From positions 310,001 to 374,000 of the forward strand of contig CAVQRB010000001.1 of the NCBI GenBank assembly GCA_963715055.1: DNA of 64,000 bases, read 5' to 3'. The position numbers and the translations under genes were made by a program. Source of the DNA: CAVQRB01 sp963715055 (GTDB taxonomy: Bacteria > Pseudomonadota > Alphaproteobacteria > Rhodobacterales > Rhodobacteraceae). Below, in pieces: positions 8,876 through 18,140 of this stretch (the stretch's first letter is position 1; each line of letters opens with the position of its first letter). The notes below the pieces were generated by a model. That model saw nothing but the letters and a program-made list of their open reading frames with translations. It was not told the DNA's origin and searched no databases.

Positions 8876-9516
8876 GACAACTCCTCGAATTCGGATTGCA
8901 GGCGGCGCACATGCTCGGTCAGGCCAGGTTGCTGGCTGCGCCGGAGCCGCGTGGCCGAAATGATCGTTTTCAGCTGTGCTTCGGTCTGGTCGAGATCGTC
9001 ATTCACGATCACGAAATCATAGGCTCCCCAATGGCTGATCTCGTCCCAGCTTTTCTCCATGCGCCGCGCGATGGTCGCCTTGTCGTCCTGCCCGCGCTTT
9101 TCCAGCCGGTGTCGCAGTTCCGTGATCGACGGAGGCAGAAGGAAGATCGACAGGGTATGCGCGCCGAGTGCGGAATTGGTAATCTGCTGCGCACCCTGCC
9201 AGTCGATGTCGAAAAGCACGTCGCGTCCGGCCTGGATCGCGGACTGTACGGGCGCGCGGGGCGAGCCGTAGAAATTGCCGAAGACATGGGCGTGCTCAAG
9301 CATGCCCTCGTCCGCCACCTGCGTCTTGAATTCGGCCTCGTTCAGAAAATGGTAATCCTTGCCGTCGACTTCTCCGGGCCGCGGTGCGCGTGTCGTGGCA
9401 GAGACCGAGAACTCGATCTCCGCGTCCCAGGTGCGTAACCGCTTCGCCAGCGTCGATTTGCCGGCTCCGGAGGGGGAACTGAGGATGATCAGGAGGCCGC
9501 GCCGTTGAGGGGTCAT
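8872..9516 (-). CDS. gmk: Guanylate kinase
   Basis: A 214-residue kinase that converts GMP to GDP with ATP. The P-loop SSPSGAGKST is at residues 13-22, followed by the GMP-binding region (VSATTRAPRPGE, then DYHFL) and a lid segment rich in arginine. Length and order match the bacterial family (about 205-215 residues). It starts 4 nt after the yicC stop and overlaps the next gene, so it belongs to the yicC-gmk unit, an arrangement common in proteobacteria. Confidence 0.96.
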   Translation of the reverse strand: MTPQRRGLLIILSSPSGAGKSTLAKRLRTWDAEIEFSVSATTRAPRPGEVDGKDYHFLNEAEFKTQVADEGMLEHAHVFGNFYGSPRAPVQSAIQAGRDVLFDIDWQGAQQITNSALGAHTLSIFLLPPSITELRHRLEKRGQDDKATIARRMEKSWDEISHWGAYDFVIVNDDLDQTEAQLKTIISATRLRRSQQPGLTEHVRRLQSEFEELS

Positions 9517-9519
9517 CGC

Positions 9520-10410
9520 CTATTCCACATTCTGGACTTGTTCGCGCATCTGGTCGATCACCGCCTTGAGCGCAAGCCCGCAGCGCGTGAGCTCCGCATA
9601 TTGCGCTTTGGAGCAGAGCGTATTCGCCTCACGGTTGAATTCCTGCATCAGGAAGTCAAGCTTGCGCCCCACCGGTCCGCCCTCGGCGAGCAAGCTGCGC
9701 GCCGCTTCCACATGCGCATGCAACCTATCGATTTCCTCGGTTATGTCCGTCTTGACCGCGATCAGCGCCAGTTCCTGCGCCACCCTGTCCGCATCGGCGT
9801 GTTCGGCGTTCTCCATCACCCGCGCGAGATTGCGTTTGAGCGTGTCACCAAGTGCCTCGGCACGGTCGGAGATGATCTCCGCCGCCTGCACCCGCAAGGC
9901 CTCGATCTCGGACAACTGCGCCTGCAACACTTTTTCAAGAGCGGTCCCCTCGCTCCGCCGCATCCTGTCGAAATCGGCGATGACCTCATCCGCCTGAACC
10001 ATGAGCGCGCCCATGAGCGGTGCGGTATCCTCTTCCTCGTTGCTTTGCTCGAGCACACCGCGCAGCGCCGCCACATCCGTGGCCCGGCAGGGCGCGAGCG
10101 ACAGGCCCGCGTCCATGGCCGCGGTCTCGATCACCGAGAGGGCGTCGAGCACTGACGCGAGTTGCGACGGGTTAACCCGGACCGTTCCCGCCTGATCTTC
10201 GCGCGACAGCCGCAGCGATAACGTTATGTTGCCGCGCGCGGTTGCCCCTGCGAGTTTCGCCCGCAGCCCAGCTTCCAGCCCGTCGATCCAGTCCGGAACG
10301 CGCAGACGAATGTCCTGACCCTTGCCATTCACAGCCCGCAACTCCCAGGCCCAGGAATAGGGCGGAAGGCTGCCTGTCGCAGAAGAAAAGCCTGTCATCG
10401 AACGGATCAT
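9520..10410 (-). CDS. yicC: YicC/YloC family endoribonuclease-like protein
   Basis: A 296-residue protein that opens with the family hallmark MIRSMTGF and ends with a conserved stretch containing DFLMQEFNREANTLCSK. The middle is helical and rich in charged residues. E. coli YicC is an endoribonuclease linked to small-RNA turnover (family knowledge). It is the first gene of the minus-strand run yicC-gmk-carbonic anhydrase-PLP enzyme-phoR. Confidence 0.92.
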   Translation of the reverse strand: MIRSMTGFSSATGSLPPYSWAWELRAVNGKGQDIRLRVPDWIDGLEAGLRAKLAGATARGNITLSLRLSREDQAGTVRVNPSQLASVLDALSVIETAAMDAGLSLAPCRATDVAALRGVLEQSNEEEDTAPLMGALMVQADEVIADFDRMRRSEGTALEKVLQAQLSEIEALRVQAAEIISDRAEALGDTLKRNLARVMENAEHADADRVAQELALIAVKTDITEEIDRLHAHVEAARSLLAEGGPVGRKLDFLMQEFNREANTLCSKAQYAELTRCGLALKAVIDQMREQVQNVE

Positions 10411-10673
10411 GGAAAGCCCTTGCGGAGGATCTGGTGCCCAAGCCTTAAGGTCTTTTGCACCGGCAGGGCAAGCCCCGGCGGCACCTTGCGACCGCGTGAT
10501 CGTCGCCCTCCGGGTTAACCAAATCTAAAGATATCACCCCATTTTGTAAAAATTGCAGGTATTAAGGTCTCAGTAACCAAGCGGGCACCCAAACAGTCGG
10601 GAAAGCCGCGAGGATGTTGGCGAAAACGAGTTCGGCTCCGACGCAGGAGCCTGTTGATGGAGAAGGGGAAACG

Positions 10674-11396
10674 ATGGACAATTTCATTCAAAACCCGCAC
10701 AATGTGGTAACCATGGCACAGCATATAACATCCTCCGGTTTTTCCGCCCTGGCCCAGGTCGAGGCCTATTGGGAAGCGCTGCGCGGCGCCCGCCTGATGC
10801 CGAACCGTGCCGAGATCGATCCGCGCGGGATCGAAGGTGCCTTGGAATACTCCTTCATCGTGGAGCGGATCGCGCCCGGGATCGCCCGTCTGCGGATCGC
10901 GGGCAGCCACCTCAACGATCTGATGGGCATGGAAGTCAGGGGGATGCCGCTGACCTCCTTCATCACCGCGGGGTCTCGTCGCCAGGTCAGCGATACGCTT
11001 GAAGAGGTGTTCGAGACGCCCGCCACCTGCACGCTGCACCTGATGTCTGAAGCAAACGCGTCGCAGTCGACGCTTGAGGCGCGCATGTTGCTGATGCCGC
11101 TGAAAAGCGATCTGGGTGATGTCAGCCGCATCCTTGGGGTTCTCGTCTCCCAGGGCGATATCGGACGCAGCCCGCGCCGTTTCGATGTAACGCGCTGCCA
11201 GTTGCGGCCGATCCTGGCCGGGACATCCTCTGTCTTTCAAGCGCCGGTCACGCCGTCCAAACCGATTGCACCGCCCAAACCTGCAACGACCGCAACTCCT
11301 CTGGCCGCAGGATTTGCAGAGCCAAAAGTGCCTTTCAAGGCCAGTACCCCTCGCCGCGAAGCGCCCTACCTGCGACTTGTGAAGAACGACGACTGA
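10674..11396 (+). CDS. PAS_5-type PAS domain protein
   Basis: About 240 residues. Residues about 30-150 form a PAS-like domain of the PAS_5 (DUF1457) type common in Rhodobacterales, with GIEGALEYSFIVERIAPGIARLRIAG split between its strands. A Pro/Ala-rich linker (about 185-220) and a short basic tail (APYLRLVKNDD) follow. I chose the ATG at 10674 because AGAAGGGGAAA precedes it; an upstream in-frame ATG at 10614 has a poorer site. No output domain is visible, so it is probably a single-domain sensor or adaptor of unknown signal. Confidence 0.75.
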   Translation: MDNFIQNPHNVVTMAQHITSSGFSALAQVEAYWEALRGARLMPNRAEIDPRGIEGALEYSFIVERIAPGIARLRIAGSHLNDLMGMEVRGMPLTSFITAGSRRQVSDTLEEVFETPATCTLHLMSEANASQSTLEARMLLMPLKSDLGDVSRILGVLVSQGDIGRSPRRFDVTRCQLRPILAGTSSVFQAPVTPSKPIAPPKPATTATPLAAGFAEPKVPFKASTPRREAPYLRLVKNDD

Positions 11397-11547
11397 CACA
11401 GAACGCCAATCCTTTGATCGGGACAGACAGCCGTTCGCGCAGAAAGTGCGGGCGGCTTTCGCTTTTTTAGGCGTCTGCGAAATAGGACGCTTTGACTCCG
11501 GACGTTGTGTCACTAGGCTTGTGCCATTCTTGAAGGAGAATTGGTTC

Positions 11548-12192
11548 ATGACATTGAAAATAATCGGTCCCGGATTTGGCCGCACCGGCACGAAATCCAC
11601 GAAGGACGCGCTGGAGATGCTGGGTTTCGGCCCGTGCCACCACATGTACGAAGTGCTGAGCAACCCGCCGCAGGTCGCGCATTGGCAGAAGATCGCTGCG
11701 CGACAGCCGGTTGACTATAGGGAGGTTTTCGCCGGGTACAACTCGCAGATCGACTGGCCCGGCGCGCATGTCTGGCGCGCGCTTTCCGAAACCTTTCCAG
11801 AGGCAAAGGTCCTGCTGACCGAAAGGCCGGAGGCCTCCTGGTACCGCAGCTATTCGAAAACCATCGGCAAGCTTTTCAGGGTGTACCGCGACATGCCCCT
11901 GCCGCCGCACGTGCGTGACATGATGGATGCGATCACGGGCATGCTGGAACGCGAAACTTTCGACGGACCGCCTTACGAAGAGAGCGTCGCACTGGCCGCC
12001 TACCGCAAACGCACGGCGGATGTGCGTGCTGCCATTCCGGCGGAGCGGCTGCTGGTATTCGACGTGGCGCAAGGCTGGCAGCCGCTGTGCGACTTTCTGG
12101 GCGTGGCCGTGCCCGACGTGCCTTTTCCACATGAGAACCCGCGCGACAGCTTCTGGGGTGCCCTGGGAGGCGAGCCGCCCGATCCGGGATGA
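11548..12192 (+). CDS. Sulfotransferase family protein (Sulfotransfer_4 type)
   Basis: A 214-residue protein whose N-terminal GPGFGRTGTKST is the PAPS 5'-phosphosulfate-binding loop. LLTERPEASWYRSYSKT (about residues 91-107) corresponds to the 3'-phosphate-binding region, and the C-terminus carries AIPAERLLVFDV typical of the family. The start has an AAGGAG 9 nt upstream. By family it moves a sulfuryl group from PAPS to an unknown acceptor. It stands alone; its stop overlaps the terminator of the converging DAHP synthase gene. Confidence 0.8.
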   Translation: MTLKIIGPGFGRTGTKSTKDALEMLGFGPCHHMYEVLSNPPQVAHWQKIAARQPVDYREVFAGYNSQIDWPGAHVWRALSETFPEAKVLLTERPEASWYRSYSKTIGKLFRVYRDMPLPPHVRDMMDAITGMLERETFDGPPYEESVALAAYRKRTADVRAAIPAERLLVFDVAQGWQPLCDFLGVAVPDVPFPHENPRDSFWGALGGEPPDPG

Positions 12193-12222
12193 AAAAAACC
12201 CGCGCGACTTTCGTCACGCGGG
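12192..12222 (-). terminator. Rho-independent terminator of the DAHP synthase gene
   Basis: On the minus strand a 10-bp stem (CCCGCGTGAC / GTCGCGCGGG, one G-U pair) closed by a GAAA tetraloop is followed by seven T residues. It lies 24 nt beyond the DAHP synthase stop and overlaps the last base of the converging sulfotransferase gene. Confidence 0.9.
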
Positions 12223-12246
12223 GCAGAGCCTTGTCGTGCAAGCCGC

Positions 12247-13617
12247 TCAGACAGCAGCTTTTTCCTGATGTTTCGTGCGACGTCTGGAAAGTTCCTCGGC
12301 AACAAGGAACGCCAGTTCCAGTGACTGGCTGGCGTTCAGTCGCGGGTCGCAGGCAGTGTGGTAGCGGTCGGAGAGATCCTCGTCGCTGACCGCGCGCACG
12401 CCGCCGGTGCATTCGGTCACGTCCTGGCCGGTCATCTCGAAATGCACGCCGCCCGGCACGGTGCCTTCCGCGCCATGCACGGCGAAGAATTCACGCACCT
12501 CGCGCAGCACCGCATCGAAGGGCCGGGTCTTGTAGCCGGAGGACGACTTGATCGTGTTGCCATGCATCGGATCGCAGACCCAAGTGACCTTGGCGCCCTC
12601 CTCCTGAACCGTCCGGATCAGACGCGGCAGGTGATCTCCGACGGTACCGGCGCCAAAGCGGGCGATCAGGCTGAGGCGGCCCTCTTCGTTGGCGGGGTTC
12701 AGCTTGGCCAGCAGAGCCTTGAGATCATCGGTGGTCATCGTCGGGCCGCATTTGAGACCGATCGGGTTCTGCACGCCGCTGAGGAATTCCACATGTGCGC
12801 CGTCCGGTTGCCGCGTACGGTCACCGATCCAGAGCATGTGGCCGGAGCCCGCCAGCCATTTGCCCGTGGTGCTGTCAACCCGGGTCAGTGCTTCTTCATA
12901 CTCAAGCAGGAGCGATTCATGGCTGGTGTAGAATTCCACCGTCTGCAGCGTATGTGCAGTTTCCGAGGTCACCCCGGCGGCCGCCATGAAATCCAGCGTG
13001 TCGGAAATCCTGTTGGCGATCTCGCGGTAGCGGTCGACCTTCTCGGTCTCGGTGAAGCCAAGCGTCCAGGAATGCACCTGATGCACATCGGCATAGCCGC
13101 CCGTCGAAAAGGCCCGGATCAGGTTGAGCGTCGCTGCTGCCTGCGTGTAGGCGCGCAGCATCTTTTCGGGGTTCGGAATGCGGGCTTCAGGCGTAAAGTC
13201 GAGTTCATTGATGATGTCACCGCGGTAGCTCGGCAGTTCCACCCCGTTGATGGTCTCCATGGGCGCCGATCGCGGCTTGGCGAATTGACCGGCCATGCGG
13301 CCCAGCTTGATCACCGGCACCTTGGCGCCATGGGTCAGCACGATCGCCATCTGAAGCATGATCTTGAAGGTGTCGCGGATCATGTCGGAACTGAACTGGT
13401 CGAAACTTTCGGCACAATCTCCGCCTTGCAGCAGGAAAGCCTCGCCCCGTCCGGCGGCACCGAGATGTTTTTTCAAACGGCGCGCTTCACCGGCGAAGAC
13501 CAGCAGCGGGAAGCGGGACAGTTGCGCTTCGACGGCTTCCAGAGCGGCCTGATCCGGGTAGTCCGGCATCTGGATCCGCGGCTTGCTGCGCCAACTCGTT
13601 TTCGTCCAATCACTCAT
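12247..13617 (-). CDS. aroG: Class II 3-deoxy-7-phosphoheptulonate (DAHP) synthase
   Basis: A 456-residue enzyme of the plant-like (AroA-II) class, the first step of the shikimate pathway: PEP + erythrose 4-phosphate to DAHP. Recognisable motifs are FLLQGGDCAESF, GRMAGQFAKPRS, WVCDPMHGNT and GVHFEMTGQDVTEC. Some members of this class are sold under phenazine roles, but no phenazine genes are nearby. The start is the ATG after GGGAGATG; a further open stretch upstream overlaps the divergent GlxA gene. It has its own terminator at 12192-12222. Confidence 0.93.
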   Translation of the reverse strand: MSDWTKTSWRSKPRIQMPDYPDQAALEAVEAQLSRFPLLVFAGEARRLKKHLGAAGRGEAFLLQGGDCAESFDQFSSDMIRDTFKIMLQMAIVLTHGAKVPVIKLGRMAGQFAKPRSAPMETINGVELPSYRGDIINELDFTPEARIPNPEKMLRAYTQAAATLNLIRAFSTGGYADVHQVHSWTLGFTETEKVDRYREIANRISDTLDFMAAAGVTSETAHTLQTVEFYTSHESLLLEYEEALTRVDSTTGKWLAGSGHMLWIGDRTRQPDGAHVEFLSGVQNPIGLKCGPTMTTDDLKALLAKLNPANEEGRLSLIARFGAGTVGDHLPRLIRTVQEEGAKVTWVCDPMHGNTIKSSSGYKTRPFDAVLREVREFFAVHGAEGTVPGGVHFEMTGQDVTECTGGVRAVSDEDLSDRYHTACDPRLNASQSLELAFLVAEELSRRRTKHQEKAAV

Positions 13618-13810
13618 CTTTTCATCTCCCGTCCCGGTGCCCGCGATGCGAGCGCTATCAACTGATCGGCCCTCTATACAAAAGCCTTTCGGGAGTGACC
13701 ATATCACAAATTCGTCCCCTTGACGTCGCTTTCGCCGCATGACCAAGGTGATACATGCCGCCTGAAACGGCCTGCTCGCCCATGAGCATTTCAACGACCA
13801 AGAGGCAGAC

Positions 13811-14815
13811 GTGTCCAAGATCCGCAATGCCACGCGCACCCTATCAACCGACGAAACCCCACAGCGTTTCGTCTTCGTGCTACTGGAAAACTTCACGATG
13901 CTGTCGTTTGCATCGGCGGTCGAAGCGCTGCGGATCGCCAACCGGATGGCGGGTCGCAAGATCTACGAATGGAGCATCGTCGGCGAGGGTGGCGATTTCG
14001 TCGCGTGCTCGGCTGGCACGGCATTTCGCGTCGACTCCGATCTCGATGAACTCGGGCGCGACGACATCGTGATGATCTGCGGCGGCATCGATATACAAAG
14101 TGCAACGACCAAGCGCCTTCTCGGCTGGTTGCGGCGTGAGGCGCGCAAGGGGCTGATGGTGGGCGGGCTCTGCACGGCCGGCTATACAATGGCCAAGGCG
14201 GGTCTGCTCGATGGCAAGAAGGCCACAATTCATTGGGAGAACCAGGACAGCTTTTCCGAGGAATTCGAGGATGTGATCCTGACGAAATCGGTTTTCGTCG
14301 TGGATGGCAACCGGGTGACGACGGCGGGTGGTACCTCCTCCATCGACCTGATGCTCAAACTGATTGCCGACAAGCATGGCGAGGAACTGGCGAATCTGGT
14401 GGCGGACCAGATGATCTACTCCTCGATCCGCACCGATCAGGACACGCAGCGTCTGTCCGTGCCGACACGCATCGGGGTGCGGCACCCGAAACTGAGCCAG
14501 GTCATCCAGATGATGGAGACCAACATCGAGGAACCGATCAGCCCCTCGATCCTTGCCAGCGACGTCGGCATGAGCACGCGGCAGCTCGAACGGCTGTTCC
14601 GGCGTTACCTCAACCGCAGCCCCAAACGCTATTACATGGAGTTGCGCCTGCAAAAAGCGCGCAACCTGCTGATGCAGACCGACATGAGCGTGATCAACGT
14701 GGCGCTGGCCTGCGGTTTCGCGTCCCCTTCGCATTTCTCGAAATGCTACCGGGCACATTACGACACGACGCCCTATCGTGAACGCGGCAGCCACGCCGCC
14801 CGCCTGTCGATCTGA
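13811..14815 (+). CDS. GlxA family transcriptional regulator (DJ-1/PfpI-like domain plus AraC HTH)
   Basis: A 334-residue regulator. Residues about 20-190 form a DJ-1/PfpI-like amidotransferase fold with the nucleophile-elbow-like GGLCTAGY, and residues about 225-325 form an AraC-type double helix-turn-helix (LERLFRRYLNRSPKRYYMEL, then ALACGFASPSHFSKCYR). The start is GTG with a GAGGCA ribosome site. Relatives include GbdR and CdhR, which control quaternary-amine catabolism, and this genome carries betaine-type carriers 43 kb away; that link is only suggestive. It is divergent from the DAHP synthase gene. Confidence 0.85.
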   Translation: MSKIRNATRTLSTDETPQRFVFVLLENFTMLSFASAVEALRIANRMAGRKIYEWSIVGEGGDFVACSAGTAFRVDSDLDELGRDDIVMICGGIDIQSATTKRLLGWLRREARKGLMVGGLCTAGYTMAKAGLLDGKKATIHWENQDSFSEEFEDVILTKSVFVVDGNRVTTAGGTSSIDLMLKLIADKHGEELANLVADQMIYSSIRTDQDTQRLSVPTRIGVRHPKLSQVIQMMETNIEEPISPSILASDVGMSTRQLERLFRRYLNRSPKRYYMELRLQKARNLLMQTDMSVINVALACGFASPSHFSKCYRAHYDTTPYRERGSHAARLSI

Positions 14816-14818
14816 GGT

Positions 14819-15919
14819 CTAGCGCGAAATCCGGTAAACGGCTCGATTTCCAACCGAAATGAACCAGATGCTGCCATCGGGCGCCTCCACGATGTCGCGG
14901 ACACGCTCGGTGGCCCCGGCCTTTATCTGTTGCGCCTCGCGAACCGTATCGCCGCTCACCTCAAGTCTCGAGATGTAATCGAACTTGAGCGATCCGACGA
15001 AGAGATCTCCCCGCCACTCCGGGAACATCTCACCGGCATAGACAATCAGGCCAGAGGGCGCGATCGACGGGTCCCAGTAGTGCAAAGGCTGCTCCATTCC
15101 CGCCTTGCGCGTCCCCTCACCAATCTTGCGGCCGGAATATCCAGTACCGTAGGAGATGACTGGCCAGCCGTAGTTTGCGCCTTTGGAGATCCTGTTGATC
15201 TCGTCGCCGCCGCGCGCGCCGTGCTCTGCCGTCCAGAGCCTGCCTTGCGCGTCGAAGCCCGCGCCCTGTGGATTGCGGTGGCCGTAAGACCAGATCTCCG
15301 GCAGGACGCCAGCCTGACCGATGAACGGATTGTCCGGCGGGATCGAGCCGTCGCGGTTGATCCGAATGATCGAGCCGTTGTGCGAACTCCTGTCCTGTGC
15401 GGAGGTGTCATCGCCGCGATCCCCGATGGTCAGGAAAAGCCTGCCGTCTGATGCTTCGACGACGCGGCTGCCGAAGTGCCGCCCGCCTGTGGCTCCCGGC
15501 GCGCTTTCGAATATATCGCGTGTCCCCTCGAGCCTTGTGCCGTCCTGCGACAACCTGGCAACCGCCAGCGCCGTACCCGCACCGCGCCCCTGCCGCTTGG
15601 AATAGCTGAGGAAGACCTCGCGGCTCGTGGCAAAATCGCGCGGCAGGGTGACGTCGAGCAGCCCTCCCTGCCCGCCTTCCTCGACGACCGGCCCGCCTGC
15701 GACGGTGTTGATCCGGCCATCATTCCACAACAGGATCCTGCCGTCGATTTCGGTAATCAGCACGCTTCCATCAGGCAGATGCGCCAGCCCCCAGGGTTCG
15801 TCAAGATCGTCGATAACAAGCGCAATCTTGGCCGCGACACCGGATTGCGCGACGGCAGGCGCCGCGACGAAAGTTGCAGCTACGAGGGCGCAAAGGGCAG
15901 CTGTCGCGCGATGAAACAT
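14819..15919 (-). CDS. PQQ-dependent sugar dehydrogenase (soluble glucose/aldose dehydrogenase type)
   Basis: A 366-residue exported protein. The signal peptide (MFHRATAALCALVAATFVAA..AVAQ) is followed by a six-bladed beta-propeller of the GSDH family. EPWGLAHLPDGSVLITEIDG, FLTIGDRGD, and SYGHRNPQGAGFDAQG with WTAEHGARGGDE are the conserved blades that carry the catalytic His and PQQ/Ca2+ ligands. The start has a GGAG 7 nt upstream. It oxidises an aldose or related sugar in the periplasm; the natural substrate is not visible. It converges on the GlxA gene, with 3 nt between stops. Confidence 0.85.
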   Translation of the reverse strand: MFHRATAALCALVAATFVAAPAVAQSGVAAKIALVIDDLDEPWGLAHLPDGSVLITEIDGRILLWNDGRINTVAGGPVVEEGGQGGLLDVTLPRDFATSREVFLSYSKRQGRGAGTALAVARLSQDGTRLEGTRDIFESAPGATGGRHFGSRVVEASDGRLFLTIGDRGDDTSAQDRSSHNGSIIRINRDGSIPPDNPFIGQAGVLPEIWSYGHRNPQGAGFDAQGRLWTAEHGARGGDEINRISKGANYGWPVISYGTGYSGRKIGEGTRKAGMEQPLHYWDPSIAPSGLIVYAGEMFPEWRGDLFVGSLKFDYISRLEVSGDTVREAQQIKAGATERVRDIVEAPDGSIWFISVGNRAVYRISR

Positions 15920-16082
15920 GGTACTTCTCCGTCCTTGTGTCATTCCTTGTGATTTAGGTTTGGGGCAAGCCGTTTCCACCCTGTAAAAGGCGCGAAAGGA
16001 CCTTGGTGAAACTGCTTTTCTTTTATCGCAGGCCCGCTTAGTTTGGCCGTCGAACGTAAAGTTCCAATATGGGAGAATACAG

Positions 16083-17261
16083 ATGAAAAAGATGCTTATG
16101 GCCACAACGGCTGCGGCACTGATGGCAACCGCCGCCTCAGCACAGGAAGTGAAACTCGGGGTTCTGATCGGCTTCACCGGCCCCATCGAATCGTTGACCG
16201 GCCCGATGGCTGCCGGCGCCGAGCTTGCAATGAAGGAAGTGACCGACAGCGGCAAGCTGCTGGACGGTGCGACCGTGACCCCGATGCGCGCCGACACGGG
16301 CTGTATCGACAACGGCCTGTCCACCTCGAATGCCGAACGTCTGATTGCCGACGGCATCAACGGCCTGATCGGCGGCGATTGCTCCGGCGTGACCGGCGCG
16401 ATCCTGCAGAACGTAGCGATCCCCAACGGCATGGTGATGATCTCGCCGTCGGCCACATCGCCCGGTCTCTCCACGGTCGAAGACAACAATCTCTTCTTCC
16501 GTACCGCCCCTTCGGACGCACGCGAAGGCCAGGTCATGGCCGAGGTGCTTCAGGAACGCGGCGTGAAATCCATCGCGCTGACCTACACCAACAACGACTA
16601 CGGCAAGGGTCTCGCGGATGCGATCGAAAGCAACTTCAAGGCCATCGGCGGCGAAGTGACGATCGTGGCAGCGCATGAGGACGGCAAGGCCGACTACTCC
16701 GCCGAGATGGGTGCGCTGGCCTCCGCCGGTGGCGATCTGCTTGTGGTCGCGGGCTATCTCGACCAGGGCGGTCTCGGCATCATCAATGCCGCCCTCGATA
16801 CCGGCGCCTTCGAGACCTTCGGCCTGCCCGGCGGCATGATCGGCGACAGCCTGCCCACGAACGTGGGCGCCGCGCTCAACGGCTCCTACGGCCAGATCGC
16901 AGGCTCGGGCGGTGACGGTATCGAGAAGCTGAAAGCGATGGCCGGTGACGCCTTCGATGCGACCTCGCCCTACACGCCGGAAAGCTATGATGCGGCAGCG
17001 CTCTTCATGCTGGCAATGCAGGCGGCGAATTCGACCGACCCTGCGGTTTACGGGGCAAAGATCCTCGATGTGGCAAACGCGCCGGGCGAGAAGATCTACC
17101 CTGGTGAGCTTGCCAAGGCGCTCGACATCCTGCGCGACGGTGGTGACGTGGATTACGTCGGCGCCTCGGCGGTTGAGCTGATCGGGCCGGGTGAATCTGC
17201 CGGCACCTACCGGCTGATCGAGGTCAAGGACGGAAAGAACGAGACCATCGGCTTCAAGTAA
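16083..17261 (+). CDS. Branched-chain amino acid-type ABC substrate-binding protein
   Basis: A 392-residue LivJ-family periplasmic protein. It has a signal peptide (MKKMLMATTAAALMATAASA|QEV), the first-lobe motif LGVLIGFTGPIE, and ISPSATSPGLS and TYTNNDYGKGLADAI, which line the ligand cleft. C312-like cysteines are absent from the C-terminus. It is the first gene of a livJ-G-F-(GNAT)-H-M series and is separated from livG by a hairpin. Ligand could be Leu/Ile/Val or another amino acid or amide; the cleft residues do not settle it. Confidence 0.88.
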   Translation: MKKMLMATTAAALMATAASAQEVKLGVLIGFTGPIESLTGPMAAGAELAMKEVTDSGKLLDGATVTPMRADTGCIDNGLSTSNAERLIADGINGLIGGDCSGVTGAILQNVAIPNGMVMISPSATSPGLSTVEDNNLFFRTAPSDAREGQVMAEVLQERGVKSIALTYTNNDYGKGLADAIESNFKAIGGEVTIVAAHEDGKADYSAEMGALASAGGDLLVVAGYLDQGGLGIINAALDTGAFETFGLPGGMIGDSLPTNVGAALNGSYGQIAGSGGDGIEKLKAMAGDAFDATSPYTPESYDAAALFMLAMQAANSTDPAVYGAKILDVANAPGEKIYPGELAKALDILRDGGDVDYVGASAVELIGPGESAGTYRLIEVKDGKNETIGFK

Positions 17262-17281
17262 GCCTCCGGTGTGACAATCAG

Positions 17282-17313
17282 AACAGCCCGGCGCGCGAGC
17301 GGTCCGGGCTGTT
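17282..17313 (+). terminator. Hairpin between the binding-protein gene and livG
   Basis: A 10-bp stem (AACAGCCCGG / CCGGGCTGTT) with a 12-nt loop is followed by only a short T run (TTTC). It lies 20 nt after the binding-protein stop, inside the operon. It probably acts as a partial terminator or 3'-end stabiliser, so that the binding protein is made in excess of the membrane parts (inference). Confidence 0.6.
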
Positions 17314-17356
17314 TCAATAAGCAGCGGGGCAAATCCCGCGCAACGGGGATGATGAC

Positions 17357-18140
17357 ATGATCGTTGTGGACAATGTTCACAAGCATTTCGGCGGGTTTCA
17401 CGCCGTCGATGGCGCGACGTTGAAGATCGGCCCCGAGTTCGATCACCGGCCTGATCGGACCGAATGGCGCAGGAAAGACAACCCTTTTCAATGTTATCGC
17501 AGGCGTTCTTAAACCAACGTCGGGCCGTGTCACCATGGCGGGCGAGGACATCACCGGCCTGCCACCGCATGATCTGTTTCACAAGGGCCTGCTACGCACC
17601 TTCCAGATCGCGCATGAGTTTTCCTCCATGACCTGCCGCGAGAACCTGATGATGGTGCCCGGCGATCAGGCCGGCGAGACGCTGTGGAACACATGGTTCG
17701 GGCGCAAGCGCATTGCGGATCAGGAGCGCGCCCTGCGCGCCAAGGCCGACGAGGTGCTGGAATTCCTCACCGTGTCACATCTGGCCGATCAAAAGGCCGG
17801 GCAGATCTCGGGCGGGCAGAAGAAACTGCTGGAGCTTGGCCGTACCATGATGGTCGACGCCAAGATCGTGTTTCTGGACGAAGTCGGTGCCGGCGTGAAC
17901 CGCACCCTGCTCAACACCATCGGTGACGCGATCATAAGGCTCAACCAGGAGCGCGGCTATACTTTCGTCGTGATCGAACATGACATGGATTTCATCGGGC
18001 GGCTTTGCGATCCGGTGATCTGCATGGCCGAGGGCCGGGTGCTGGCGCAGGGCACACTCGACGAGATCAAGGCCAACGAACAGGTGATCGAGGCCTATCT
18101 CGGCACGGGCCTCAAGAACAAGGCAAAGGTCGGCACATGA
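17357..18140 (+). pseudogene. livG: LivG-type ABC ATPase, interrupted by a +1 frameshift before Walker A
   Basis: The ATG at 17357 begins MIVVDNVHKHFGGFHAVDGA and stays in frame to about 17436. The next part, SITGLIGPNGAGKTTLFNV (Walker A), continues in another frame, and the signature ISGGQKKLLE, Walker B (IVFLDEVGAG) and switch HDMDF are intact to the stop at 18140. One base too many at about 17435-17439 (plus strand CCCGAGTTCGATC) causes the break; unshifted the protein would be about 260 residues. Unrepaired, the first frame ends after about 51 codons at 17512. It overlaps livF (ATGA). It is either a sequence error or a recent mutation that would inactivate the importer. Confidence 0.85.

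Noticed and set aside
16137..17582. A 481-codon minus-strand open frame opposite the binding protein and livG start
   Set aside because: Shadow frame; it crosses the operon's intergenic hairpin and has no recognisable motif.
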